Shown piece after piece: positions 55,701-64,000 of a DNA stretch of 64,000 bases. The stretch spans positions 372,001-436,000 of the forward strand of contig NZ_JAJTUT010000003.1 of assembly GCF_022399565.1 (NCBI RefSeq), given 5' to 3'. Position numbers and translations under genes: made by a program. This stretch comes from Flavobacterium algicola. GTDB lineage: Bacteria > Bacteroidota > Bacteroidia > Flavobacteriales > Flavobacteriaceae. Under the pieces are notes generated by a model, which worked only from the letters and a program-made list of their open reading frames with translations, did no database searches and had not been told where the DNA came from. Each line of letters starts with the position of its first letter. Within the stretch, counting starts at the first letter, position 1.

Positions 55701-58700
55701 TTAGTTTTTATTGGCTACAGTATCTGCATAATAGGCTAAGTTAGACAATAATGATTTTCCTCGTTGGTTGTCTTGTAATGATTTGCAAAATCTTTTGTTT
55801 CCAATAATATACAAAGCACTACGAGCTCTTGTAACGGCTACATTGATAATGTAAGGCGACAATAAGTTTATAAAATTAATTAAGCTAGGTCTAGCATTGG
55901 TGCTTACTACAAGGCTAAAGAGGATAATGTCTTTTTCGTCTCCTTGAAATTTATGTACAGTATCACAAAGGATGTCTTGAGTATTAGGTACTCTATTAAG
56001 TTCTCTAATAATTGCCTCTTTTTGGTGTTTGAAAGGCGTAATAATTCCGATACTTGCTTTAGGGTTTTCTTCCCGCAACTTTTTCACTAGACTGATGCAG
56101 TTTTCGACTTCTAATGCATTTACATTTTTAGTGGTATCTAGTTGCCCTATAGTATGGACCCAATTCATGCCGGGATTTCCAAATATAAATTGTTCTTTAG
56201 TAGTTTTTATATCCAGTTCGTGACCTGCTTTTGGCAGATAATAGTATTTGTTACTAAAATTGATAATATCTGGATGGCAGCGGAAATGTTCTTCGAGAAA
56301 TGCAGACTTTAAACCAGAGCGTATTCCAAGACTATCGGCATGATTAAACAGGGAATTGTTTACATAATTTAGTATAGCCTTATCTAGGCCTAATTTTTCT
56401 AAAACAAAATCTTGCTCATGTTTGGCAACAGAAGTTATGTGTGGTAATTGTAATGGATCACCAATAATAACTGCGCTTTTGGCTCTATATAACAATGGTA
56501 GTGCTGAGGCTACATCGCATTGGGATGCTTCATCAATTACAACCAAATCAAATAACTCTTCTTGTAATAGAAATGCTTTCTTGACGGTTAATGAAGTTAA
56601 AGAAATAGCTTTGAAAACACTGGTAAACTCATTGGAAACCTTAGCGAAATTATTTTTTTCATCTACCTTCCATGGAATATTATTATTGATTGTTTCCTTG
56701 TATTCTTGCAAATATTCGATCATTGCTAATCGATTAGATTCATTAATAGTGTATTTCAAATATTCTCTACCTAATTGGGGTAGTTGGTTTTCTATCTCAA
56801 GTATTCTGGCTTCATTATTTTTCTTTTCTGCTATACAGTGTTTTAAACGCTTCTTAGTTTGTTGTAAGTTGGATAAAGCTTGGGAAATATTTATATTATG
56901 ATTATCATTGGTTTTTTGAACATCCGTTTGAGTCTTAGCCAGTTCCTGAATAAAATTGATATTTGATAAGAGTCCTTGGGCAACTTTAACATCATTAGCA
57001 AAATAGGGAGCCTCTTCATCTACATATTTTTGAATATCTTGTTTTAAATCTTCGTTCAAGTCTTTAACTTTTTGAGTAAGTTTTTTTTGCTTAAATATTT
57101 TAAAAATAAAACCCGTAATCCCTCCATTTAAACCGCTTTTAAGTCCGTTTCTTAAATCATTGATATCGCTGTTTTTTATCTCTATTTGTAATGCATTTGC
57201 AATAAACAACTCTTTAATCTCATTAGGTACACTTTTCAGCCAAATTTCTTTTTCCTCATTAAGATTACTTAATACGTCTGAAAGTTCTACTTCCTTTTTA
57301 GTTAAGACTTCGATGGCTTCTATTTCTGCTTGCAAAAAACTTAAAGTACTTAATTGCTGAAGGTAATTTTGTTTGCTAGTAACAAGCTCAGTGGCTAGAT
57401 TCGGAAAGTTTTTTTGTCTATTATTTTCAATTACATTTTCTATAGCTTTTGTAGCTTCCTTAATATGTTCCGTTGTTCCTAATCTTAAAAAATACTTGGT
57501 ATCAAGTAATTCATTTAGTCGTTTATACACATTATCAACTGCTTGATTATTTTTACTCGCAAAAAGTACTTTCTTCCCCGCAATAGCTGCATTTGCCAGA
57601 ATATTTGCTACTACCTGACTTTTTCCTGTACCAGGTGGCCCAGTAATTACCGTAAGTGGTTGTTGAAAACTGAGGGCTACGGCTTTCTTTTGAAATTTGT
57701 TTAGAGGTGTAACCTGAATTAATTTTTCTTCGGGAATCATTGTTGTAGCTGGTAGCTTTTTCCCAGTTACAAAACTCTCAAATAAAGTTCCTGAAACGGG
57801 TATGCTTCCTTTTACAAACTGATTTAGTTCTGATTGCAATTGAGCGGTAAATATACTTTCAGAACTTAAACCTAGTGAAATAGTCTCTGTTAGGATTAAA
57901 GGCGTGTCTAAATAGTTACTAACGGCTGTGATTTTATCTTGTACCGTGTTATTATTAACTACCAATGCTGCAATTTCTTCAATGGTATCTTCAGTCAGAT
58001 TTAGCTCATTCAGTATTTTTCTATATAAAACAAAGTCATCGAAATTAACATCGACGCTTTTTAGATTCGTTACATCGGAATTTACTATAATGGTATAAAA
58101 AAGAGGAACAATGGTACCGTTCATCATTACATTGATACTCAAAAATAGATTCTTGGGAAATCTTTGCGACTGGTTGTTTCGAAAAATTTGATGAAATTGT
58201 TCGTGACTTTCAATATTTACAAAATATTGCTCATTTGTCCAGTTTTTCCATTCCATTGGATAAGAGCATACATCACTTACCGAGGACTCATTAATACGCT
58301 CAATAGAGATCATCGTACTGTAAAAAGCCATGGCTTTTATCTCCTCTGAAGCATTTGTAACGTTAGGAATTAATTGTTTAATTCTTTCCAATCTAGCAGG
58401 CACAATATTGATATTAGACAAAGCTTCATCTATAACCGCTTTTGCATTGTATGAGGAACTGTCGTCAATATTTAAAAGCTTTAATATATTATTGATTTCT
58501 ATATCCGTCAAATTTAATTTACTGGAATGTAAATCATTAATTCTTCCAATGACATTATTTGCATCTGTGATATGAAAAAATCGTTGGATCTTGGCGGGAA
58601 TTTCGTTATTGTCAAATTGAATTTCTCTGTGAAATAAAACAATTGAATTAGTGTGGCTCCATTCTACTTTATGATTTGGTTCTAAAATAGTACCTTCCTT

Positions 58701-59054
58701 GTCAGACAAAAGCAAGAATAACGAATAACGATATGCTTTTACCTGTTGAAATGGATTTCTTGCAATGGCACCACCTGCTACAAAAATAAAATCATTATTT
58801 TTTTTTATTTTCCAAGGACCGTTTTCAGAAAAGGTTAATTGTCCTTCGTAATCTTTAAAATCAATTACGATTAAAGCTCCATTCTTAATGAAGACAGCAT
58901 CTAATGCATGACCTCCAACACTAATATTTCCAATAAAAACGTGATTGCCAGCTATAGTAGCGTATGCTTCTTCAAATCGGTTATTTAAATCTCTAAAAAA
59001 AATATTTTCATGAGTCGTTTCAAAACGCTCGACTAGATATGATTGATATGCCAT
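55701..59054 (-). CDS. NERD-domain superfamily 1 DNA/RNA helicase
   Basis: 1117 residues. The N-terminal NERD nuclease-like domain (about residues 20-130) has DAVFIKNGALIVIDFKDYEG, with the Asp and the FK of the PD-(D/E)xK-type active site. A helical region follows. Helicase motif I is TGPPGTGKSQVVANILANA near residue 470, then a long coiled-coil insertion (about 515-770), motif II VVIDEASQCDVASA near 840, SAVIIGDPLQLPHI, and motif VI VNVAVTRARSALYIIGN near 1073, of the Upf1/Dna2 type. It pairs with a WYL protein and lies next to a defence cassette. A nucleic acid-attacking defence role is inferred, not shown. Confidence 0.85.
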   Translation of the reverse strand: MAYQSYLVERFETTHENIFFRDLNNRFEEAYATIAGNHVFIGNISVGGHALDAVFIKNGALIVIDFKDYEGQLTFSENGPWKIKKNNDFIFVAGGAIARNPFQQVKAYRYSLFLLLSDKEGTILEPNHKVEWSHTNSIVLFHREIQFDNNEIPAKIQRFFHITDANNVIGRINDLHSSKLNLTDIEINNILKLLNIDDSSSYNAKAVIDEALSNINIVPARLERIKQLIPNVTNASEEIKAMAFYSTMISIERINESSVSDVCSYPMEWKNWTNEQYFVNIESHEQFHQIFRNNQSQRFPKNLFLSINVMMNGTIVPLFYTIIVNSDVTNLKSVDVNFDDFVLYRKILNELNLTEDTIEEIAALVVNNNTVQDKITAVSNYLDTPLILTETISLGLSSESIFTAQLQSELNQFVKGSIPVSGTLFESFVTGKKLPATTMIPEEKLIQVTPLNKFQKKAVALSFQQPLTVITGPPGTGKSQVVANILANAAIAGKKVLFASKNNQAVDNVYKRLNELLDTKYFLRLGTTEHIKEATKAIENVIENNRQKNFPNLATELVTSKQNYLQQLSTLSFLQAEIEAIEVLTKKEVELSDVLSNLNEEKEIWLKSVPNEIKELFIANALQIEIKNSDINDLRNGLKSGLNGGITGFIFKIFKQKKLTQKVKDLNEDLKQDIQKYVDEEAPYFANDVKVAQGLLSNINFIQELAKTQTDVQKTNDNHNINISQALSNLQQTKKRLKHCIAEKKNNEARILEIENQLPQLGREYLKYTINESNRLAMIEYLQEYKETINNNIPWKVDEKNNFAKVSNEFTSVFKAISLTSLTVKKAFLLQEELFDLVVIDEASQCDVASALPLLYRAKSAVIIGDPLQLPHITSVAKHEQDFVLEKLGLDKAILNYVNNSLFNHADSLGIRSGLKSAFLEEHFRCHPDIINFSNKYYYLPKAGHELDIKTTKEQFIFGNPGMNWVHTIGQLDTTKNVNALEVENCISLVKKLREENPKASIGIITPFKHQKEAIIRELNRVPNTQDILCDTVHKFQGDEKDIILFSLVVSTNARPSLINFINLLSPYIINVAVTRARSALYIIGNKRFCKSLQDNQRGKSLLSNLAYYADTVANKN

Positions 59055-59186
59055 AAGGTTGTATTAGGCCGCTTAAACGGAATTTAATTCTTTTTTAATT
59101 TCATTTATTTAGTTTTCAAATTATTAGGTGTTTTTTTATTTAAAAAACTTGTCTTAACTACAGTGTAGACCAAATATTCCATATCT

Positions 59187-59316
59187 GTAAGCCAACTTTA
59201 TGCCACTTTGCGATGGCTGGAAGTTCGTAACCGCTCAATTTTCGGCTTAACGAAAACTTGATGCGGAACGATAATTCCACTACATTCCAGCTATATCAAA
59301 ACAGCGGTTAGCGGAT
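59187..59316 (-). repeat. R10, attC-like repeat (type A), second array
   Basis: Same repeat as in the left array, over 50 kb away. The left end GTAAGCCAAC (59187-59196) has no match found downstream of cassette K. The right core GTTAGCGGAT (59307-59316) is exactly complementary to ATCCGCTAAC at 61961-61970. Arms GCCACTTTGCGATGGCTGG and CCAGCTATATCAAAACAGC pair with a few mismatches. The central words (CTCAATTTTCGGCTTAACGA) are identical to left array copies. Confidence 0.85.
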
Positions 59317-59335
59317 GGACTTTTATTTATAACGG

Positions 59336-60937
59336 TTATCTCCAATCTTGATTAAATAATTTTCTTGAATCATTTAGTTGGATTACTTTCTTATTTGTTA
59401 AAATTTCAATAGATTTTTCACTGTATTTAATTATTCCGTCTAACGAAACGAAAATCTGTTTTTGTTCGGTTGAATATTGCTCAATAATTTTATCAACCGC
59501 TGAATCTTCAATATTTTTAAATACTACTGAATCGTGAATTAAAAACGGTAAACAAGTTAATTTTAAAACCACTAAATCAAATTCAATTAAATCAGAAAAT
59601 GATTTTCCTGTACCTGTATTATTTTGATGGTCGAATGTATATGATCGTTTATTTAATATTATTTTCGGAGTTTTCTTATTTCCAATATGTATTTCTTTAT
59701 TGATTGTAATTAGTTCTGTATTAATTTGCTCTTCAATGTTTTTCAGAATGCCAGTAATTTTATCTTCTAAATCTAAATTCAATTGTTTTAAATCGCTTGT
59801 TACTTGTTCTTTTTCAGTGTAAAATTTATTTACTGTAGATATTTTATTTGATTCAATTGTTAAATCATAAATTTTCTCAACGATAAACTTTGGACTTTTT
59901 ACATTTTCAAGTAAACTTGATATTTTTAAATCGATTTTAGAGATTTCCTCTTCTATAATATGATTTTCTTCTTCAAGTATTTTCTTTGCATTATTTAATT
60001 CTCTTTTTAGAATTGTACCGATTTTATTATGAAAAGATTCTATTTCTTCAATTTTAGCTTCGTTTGTATTTTCAAAAAAACTTGAGAGTTTATTAAAATA
60101 TTTACTTTTTACACTTCTTTGCTCAAGATTTAATTGTAAGCGGCGAATTTTATTTTGATTAACTGATTGTAATTGCAAAAATTTACTTTTTTCAGTTTTC
60201 AATTCTATCATTTCTTTACTTGTTAATTCCTCAATATTTAAAGTATATTGTAATAGATTATCTTTAATGTTTGTTATATCATCTTGTATGCGTCTTAATT
60301 CAATTTCATTTTTTTTAAAATCTGTTTTTGTTATTTTCTCAACATAGTTTTTTTTGTGGATGCCTGCGAGTACTTTCTTCGATTCACCATGTTCCTTAAT
60401 TTGTGCTTCAGTTTTAACTATTGCCTCGTATAAATCAAAGAGTTTTATTAAATTAGTTACTGCTGTTGATTCGGGTTCTTTAGTAAAAGCTTGCAATGGT
60501 TTATCTACATTGTAATTATCTTTGCCCCATATTCTTGAAAAATTACTAACGATTTGTCTAAAAGATAAAAACGGATTAATAATATTATATTTTTCTTTAA
60601 GTGTTTTTGTAAAAACTTCAACTGTATTTTCTGTTAGAGTGTTATATTCACTATCACAAAATGAAACAATTTCGGGGTTTTCAGTACTTCTTTTGAAGTA
60701 ATGATTTTCTTTTTCAAATTCAAATTTAAACGAAAATATTTGGTGACCAAGTTGTTTTATAACACCTGAATCATTTGTTAAAAAGGATTTACCGCCAAAA
60801 GCAAAATCAACAATCATTAAGAGTGTTGATTTTCCAATTGAATTTGTTGAAATATCATCACCTAAAACTGCATTTAAACCTTTTGAAAATTTTATTGGAT
60901 TTTCAATGAATTGTTCTGATTTAATTTCTTTTAACAT
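59336..60937 (-). CDS. Cassette K: ABC-three-component system ATPase (DUF2326 family)
   Basis: 533 residues. It starts with a P-loop of the form GDDISTNSIGKSTLLMIVDF (Lys36, Ser37), typical of DUF2326 and related SMC-like ABC ATPases. A long coiled coil follows (about residues 170-400; KEMIELKTEKSKFLQLQSV, EEENHIIEEEISKIDLKIS). The C-terminal head has TGKSFSDLIEFDLVVLKLT and a Walker B-like LPFLIHDSVVFKNIEDSAVD. In ABC-3C systems it is the switch that senses infection and drives the effector. It overlaps the middle-component gene by 17 bases. Third and last gene of the cassette, ending beside repeat R10. Confidence 0.85.
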   Translation of the reverse strand: MLKEIKSEQFIENPIKFSKGLNAVLGDDISTNSIGKSTLLMIVDFAFGGKSFLTNDSGVIKQLGHQIFSFKFEFEKENHYFKRSTENPEIVSFCDSEYNTLTENTVEVFTKTLKEKYNIINPFLSFRQIVSNFSRIWGKDNYNVDKPLQAFTKEPESTAVTNLIKLFDLYEAIVKTEAQIKEHGESKKVLAGIHKKNYVEKITKTDFKKNEIELRRIQDDITNIKDNLLQYTLNIEELTSKEMIELKTEKSKFLQLQSVNQNKIRRLQLNLEQRSVKSKYFNKLSSFFENTNEAKIEEIESFHNKIGTILKRELNNAKKILEEENHIIEEEISKIDLKISSLLENVKSPKFIVEKIYDLTIESNKISTVNKFYTEKEQVTSDLKQLNLDLEDKITGILKNIEEQINTELITINKEIHIGNKKTPKIILNKRSYTFDHQNNTGTGKSFSDLIEFDLVVLKLTCLPFLIHDSVVFKNIEDSAVDKIIEQYSTEQKQIFVSLDGIIKYSEKSIEILTNKKVIQLNDSRKLFNQDWR

Positions 60938-61154
60938 ATTTTATAATTTCGTTTTCAAAGTCTATTTCAATTTCATCTAAAATATATAATACATCTAATG
61001 AGTATATAAATTCATCTGCATTTTGAAATTTTGATATTGTGTTTGTAAAAAGTTCAGTAATAGATATTTCAGAGTACTCTTGAGCTTCTAAAAGAAAAAT
61101 CATTTTATATATAATTGATTCTTCAAATTGGATATGTTTATTTGGATATATCAT
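60921..61154 (-). CDS. Cassette K: ABC-3C middle component
   Basis: 77 residues from the ATG at 61154 (MIYPNKHIQFEESIIYKMIF), one base past the stop of the HNH gene; an upstream GTG at 61172 adds six residues. The opening P-K-H...ES-I resembles middle component type 6 of ABC-three-component systems. The rest is helical (EYSEISITELFTNTISKFQN, FIYSLDVLYILDEIEIDF). Middle components are small adaptors between the ATPase and effector. It overlaps the ATPase gene by 17 bases, so expression is coupled. The assignment depends on position as well as the short motif. Confidence 0.7.
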   Translation of the reverse strand: MIYPNKHIQFEESIIYKMIFLLEAQEYSEISITELFTNTISKFQNADEFIYSLDVLYILDEIEIDFENEIIKYVKRN

Positions 61155-61155
61155 A

Positions 61156-61929
61156 TTATTCGAAGATTTCACAGTTCTGTATGAAATAAGAAATTATTAT
61201 TTCTGACGATTCATATGATTGATTATTAGTTCGTTTATTTAACCACTCAATCATTGCGTCAAATATTTCTTTCTGATTTTTTTCTGAGTTATGCTTTTTA
61301 AGTAATAAATAATGTTGCTTTATCTGAATGGAAATTGTTTCCGTTGTACCTGGTTGAAGGGTATCCAATTCTCTAAATTTTGATTTTACTTGATTAAAGT
61401 AATCTTGAATGTTTTTATGTATTTTTCTTTTTACAAGTTTTGTAATTGTCGAGTTTGTTTTTTCGTCAATTGTTTTTGGATTGTAATTTAAAATATCTTC
61501 TTGGTTAAAGTCAAAATCTTCATTTGCTAAAAAATCAATTATTTGAAAAATTTCATTTTCTATATTTGAATTTATCCAAATTGATTTTTCTTTTGTGAGT
61601 CTGATTAAGTCTTTTTTCTTTTTTACTAAATTTAGGTATTCTTCAAGAGTTCTTGGATTATCGAATTCATTATGACATTTTAAACATAAACAGATTAAAT
61701 TATGTATGTGATTTAAATCTTCATTTAAAATTTCTTGGTTTTTCAGAATTTCAAATTCATCTGCTTTAGGATTTAAAGGATAAATATGTGCAATTTCATA
61801 ATCTTTTCTTTTTTTTCCAACTTTGTCACCAATCAAAATTGTTGGACAATTTGGACACACTCCGTCTACTTCTGCAAAAAGTTGAAGTTCATCATATCTT
61901 GAAATTTTCTTTCGATTATTTTCTTTCAC
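61156..61929 (-). CDS. Cassette K: ABC-3C HNH-nuclease effector
   Basis: 257 residues; the start is GTG at 61929 (no ATG nearby). The N-terminal HNH domain has zinc ligands Cys25 and Cys28 (GVCPNCPT), His48 (EIAHIYPLNP), Asn77 (HNLICLCLKCH) and the CLKCHNEFD pair (Cys82, Cys85, His86). The C-terminal half (about 170-257; IQDYFNQVKSKFRELDTLQP) matches in size and position the C-terminal domain of ABC-3C effectors. As an HNH protein it would cut DNA when released by the ATPase. First gene of the operon, directly behind leader L2 and its promoter. Confidence 0.8.
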   Translation of the reverse strand: MKENNRKKISRYDELQLFAEVDGVCPNCPTILIGDKVGKKRKDYEIAHIYPLNPKADEFEILKNQEILNEDLNHIHNLICLCLKCHNEFDNPRTLEEYLNLVKKKKDLIRLTKEKSIWINSNIENEIFQIIDFLANEDFDFNQEDILNYNPKTIDEKTNSTITKLVKRKIHKNIQDYFNQVKSKFRELDTLQPGTTETISIQIKQHYLLLKKHNSEKNQKEIFDAMIEWLNKRTNNQSYESSEIIISYFIQNCEIFE

Positions 61930-61960
61930 TTATAGTTTTTTTCTGCATTTTTGGTAGTCT

Positions 61961-62052
61961 ATCCGCTAACTCGTATATATGCGAAAGAAACCTTCGCATA
62001 CCCACCCAAAATCGAGCATATTTACGAATGTTTGTTCTGCTTCGTTTCTTTC
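61961..62052 (-). other. Leader L2: hairpin leader at the head of the second array
   Basis: After the core ATCCGCTAAC (61961-61970) comes CTCGTATATATGCGAAA and CCACCCAAAATCG, matching L1 with four changes over 45 bases. GAAAGAAAC (61983-61991) and GTTTCTTTC (62044-62052) form a 9-base stem; in L1 the stem has 13 bases and a different sequence (GCGAAACAAACC). The G-to-C change in one arm is matched in the other, which keeps the pairing. Confidence 0.7.
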
Positions 62053-62053
62053 C

Positions 62054-62061
62054 CAAATATA
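62054..62061 (-). promoter_or_regulatory. Putative array promoter upstream of L2
   Basis: TATATTTG on the minus strand (62061-62054), directly beside the L2 hairpin and pointing to the ABC-3C genes. The L1 leader has the same box 15 bases from its hairpin. No TTTG at 19 bases was found. Confidence 0.5.
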
Positions 62062-62189
62062 TAATAATATTCAGAATAATCTTAGTTTAATTAATTATCT
62101 AATTGTAAATCTAATTCCTTTCTTCAATCCTATATTACGGAAAACCGTAATTACACAAAATAAATATTTTAGCATAGCCCAATAGTCCC

Positions 62190-62303
62190 GAACTGTCGGG
62201 AGAAATTCTCTTGTGGAGTGATCTCGGAATAAAATATTGCTACGTCTCGAAGCCTCAGGAGCGGGAGGGAAGCTGTATTGAAAACCAATCTTTCTGCTTC
62301 AAA
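62190..62303. repeat. Flavobacterial intergenic repeat near L2
   Basis: Contains CCCGAACTGTCGGG, CGTCTCGAAGCCTC, GGAGCGGGAGG and TTTCTGCTTC, related to the element at 8698-8806 close to L1. Neither has an open frame. Both flank the head side of a cassette array, but the type may simply be common in the genome. Confidence 0.5.
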
Positions 62304-62310
62304 AAAAAGC

Positions 62311-62346
62311 AAAAAAAATCCCCAACTACTTTCGTAATTGGGGATT
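62311..62346 (-). terminator. Terminator of secA
   Basis: AAATCCCCAA (62315-62324) and TTGGGGATTT (62337-62346) form a perfect 10-base stem 20 bases past the secA stop; the A-run on its left gives the U-tract. Confidence 0.85.
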
Positions 62347-62366
62347 TGCAATAATTAATAAGTGGA

Positions 62367-64000
62367 TTATTTTACAACAACCCATTGACCTGTGGCGATT
62401 AAGCTTTCGGCTTTTTTGAATTTCATTTCTTGTGTTTGTCCGCTGGCAACATTTTGAACAGTAACTGTATCGTTGCGATTGATTTTTGGCATATCGCGTA
62501 CTACAGTTTCTGTTACCTGACGTTGTTGCGTTTCCCCAGCCTCACGGTTGGCAGCTTCGCTAGAAACGATTTCGTCCTTTTGAGTTTTTAAATTCTCTTT
62601 CGGACGTGGTAATTCTTTTGCTTCATGAATGATTTCTGGAGCCGATTGCTGTGGTAAATCTCCTTTGAATAAGAAAGATATAACCTCTTTGTTGATTCCG
62701 TTAAGCATGCTGCTGAACAAGTTGAAAGCTTCAAATTTGTAGATAAGCAATGGATCTTTTTGCTCGTGAACGGCCAATTGAACAGATTGTTTCAATTCAT
62801 CCATTTTGCGCAAATGTTTTTTCCAAGCTTCGTCAACAATTGCTAGGGTGATGTTTTTCTCAAAATCAGCTACCAATTGTTTTCCTTGTGATTCGTACGC
62901 TTTTTTAAGGTCTGTAACTACGTTCAATGATTTTACACCATCTGTAAACGGAACGACAATACGCTCAAATTGATTGCTTACATCTTCGTAAACATTCGCT
63001 ATGATAGGGAAAGCTTCTCTAGCAGAACGTTCTGTTTTTTCGTTGTAATATTTTAAGGCTTCTTTGTAAAGTTTCCCTGTTAATTCTGACTCAGGTATTC
63101 TTGTGAAATCTGCTTCTGAAACTGGTGACGTGATAGAGAAGTAACGAATGGTATCAAATTCAAATGCTTTGAAGTCATTGGTTGCTTTACTGCTTTGTAC
63201 TACAAGTTCGCAAGTGTCGTATAACATGTTTGCGATGTCTAGTTTTAAACGTTCTCCAAACAAAGCATGACGACGACGTTTGTACACTACTTCACGTTGT
63301 GCGTTCATTACATCATCATACTCAAGTAAACGCTTACGTACACCAAAGTTATTTTCTTCTACTTTTTTCTGAGCGCGCTCAATAGACTTCGTCATCATAG
63401 AATGTTGGATTACTTCTCCTTCTTCTAGACCCATTCTGTCCATTACTTTTGCTACTCTTTCAGATCCAAACAAACGCATCAAGTTGTCTTCTAGCGAAAC
63501 GTAGAATTGTGAACTTCCCACATCTCCTTGACGTCCTGCACGACCACGTAACTGGCGGTCAACACGACGTGAATCGTGACGCTCTGTACCTACGATGGCC
63601 AATCCACCTGCTGCTTTTACTTCAGCAGATAATTTGATATCCGTTCCACGACCTGCCATGTTGGTTGCGATCGTTACAACTCCTGGTTTACCTGCATCCT
63701 CAACGATTTGTGCCTCTTGCTTGTGCATTTTGGCATTCAATACATTATGCGTAACGCCTCTCATTTTAAGCATACGGCTTAACAATTCAGAGATTTCAAC
63801 AGAGGTAGTACCAATAAGTACCGGACGACCTGCTTTTGATAATTCGGTTACATCTTCAATAACAGCATTGAATTTTTCACGTGTTGTTTTGTAGATGAAA
63901 TCTTCTTTGTCTTGACGTGCCATTGGTCTGTTGGTTGGAATCTCCACCACATCCAATTTATAGATTTCCCATAGCTCTCCAGCCTCAGTAACCGCTGTTC
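62367..64000 (-). CDS. secA: Preprotein translocase ATPase SecA, C-terminal part
   Basis: The gene starts outside the window; about 544 residues are present, open to the right edge (TEAGELWEIYKLDVVEIPTN). Helicase-like motifs of nucleotide-binding domain 2: GVVTIATNMAGRGTDIKL, then GTERHDSRRVDRQLRGRAGR and QGDVGSSQFYVSLEDNLMRL. The helical scaffold and wing follow (DEAWKKHLRKMDELKQSVQL). The C-terminus ends in ATGQWVVVK and lacks the Cys-rich zinc finger used for SecB binding in Proteobacteria. SecA drives proteins through SecYEG at the inner membrane. Confidence 0.96.
   Translation of the reverse strand, partial: TAVTEAGELWEIYKLDVVEIPTNRPMARQDKEDFIYKTTREKFNAVIEDVTELSKAGRPVLIGTTSVEISELLSRMLKMRGVTHNVLNAKMHKQEAQIVEDAGKPGVVTIATNMAGRGTDIKLSAEVKAAGGLAIVGTERHDSRRVDRQLRGRAGRQGDVGSSQFYVSLEDNLMRLFGSERVAKVMDRMGLEEGEVIQHSMMTKSIERAQKKVEENNFGVRKRLLEYDDVMNAQREVVYKRRRHALFGERLKLDIANMLYDTCELVVQSSKATNDFKAFEFDTIRYFSITSPVSEADFTRIPESELTGKLYKEALKYYNEKTERSAREAFPIIANVYEDVSNQFERIVVPFTDGVKSLNVVTDLKKAYESQGKQLVADFEKNITLAIVDEAWKKHLRKMDELKQSVQLAVHEQKDPLLIYKFEAFNLFSSMLNGINKEVISFLFKGDLPQQSAPEIIHEAKELPRPKENLKTQKDEIVSSEAANREAGETQQRQVTETVVRDMPKINRNDTVTVQNVASGQTQEMKFKKAESLIATGQWVVVK

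Noticed and set aside
55126-59196. WYL and helicase genes as a further cassette behind R10
   Set aside because: The R10 left word GTAAGCCAAC would need GTTGGCTTAC beyond 55433; none was found, so a closed cassette is not supported.

Overview
The window is AT-rich DNA from a member of the Flavobacteriaceae (Bacteroidota), most likely Flavobacterium or a close relative. The evidence is the combination of a DUF5723 protein, a TonB receptor/PepSY pair, CPA2 and monomeric isocitrate dehydrogenase genes, Bacteroidota-type -7 boxes (TAnnTTTG) and typical flavobacterial intergenic repeats. No rRNA, tRNA, CRISPR array, transposase or integrase gene was seen.

Layout. 1-8500: an integron-like array of ten small gene cassettes, all read leftwards, separated by nine imperfectly palindromic repeats of about 130 bp (R1-R9). 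Each cassette starts and ends with its own 8-10 base complementary word containing GTTA/TAAC, the geometry of integron cassettes and attC sites. The array is headed at 8403-8514 by a promoter and hairpin leader. 8.9-13 kb: icd, rplS, trmD. 13-19.7 kb: Dcp-type peptidase, alpha/beta hydrolase, peroxiredoxin-like protein, MFS exporter, cyclophilin-FKBP fusion. 19.8-23.5 kb: two-component system, outer-membrane protein, DM13 lipoprotein. 23.9-27.5 kb: HMG-CoA lyase, lipoprotein, DUF5723 protein, VOC protein. 27.5-33 kb: a seven-gene type III polyketide synthase cluster. 33-43 kb: guaB, CocE-like hydrolase, CPA2 antiporter, purB, YceI, sirtuin, TrmH methyltransferase. 43-52 kb: WG-repeat protein, TonB receptor/PepSY uptake operon, katG. 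52.6-55 kb: a small alginate locus (KdgF-like cupin and PL7 lyase) with tandem repeats and two TTGGTTAACCA palindromes. 55.4-59 kb: a WYL-domain protein and a NERD-helicase. 59.2-62.1 kb: a second, single-cassette array with the same repeat (R10) and the same leader, whose cargo is a complete ABC-three-component (ABC-3C) conflict system. 62.4 kb to the end: the 3' part of secA.

The main discovery is the cassette system. Two loci 53 kb apart carry the same head (a TATATTTG box and a hairpin leader with a shared 40-base core) and the same class of palindromic repeat, yet different cargo. In the left array all ten cassettes encode exported or membrane proteins. In the right array the cargo is a three-gene defence operon. 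The recombinase is not in the window. Metabolic links elsewhere: PKS, methyltransferase, FAD enzyme, ketosynthase, dehydratase, ACP and PPTase make a self-contained lipid/polyketide pathway; the PL7 lyase and KdgF act consecutively on alginate; guaB and purB belong to purine synthesis.
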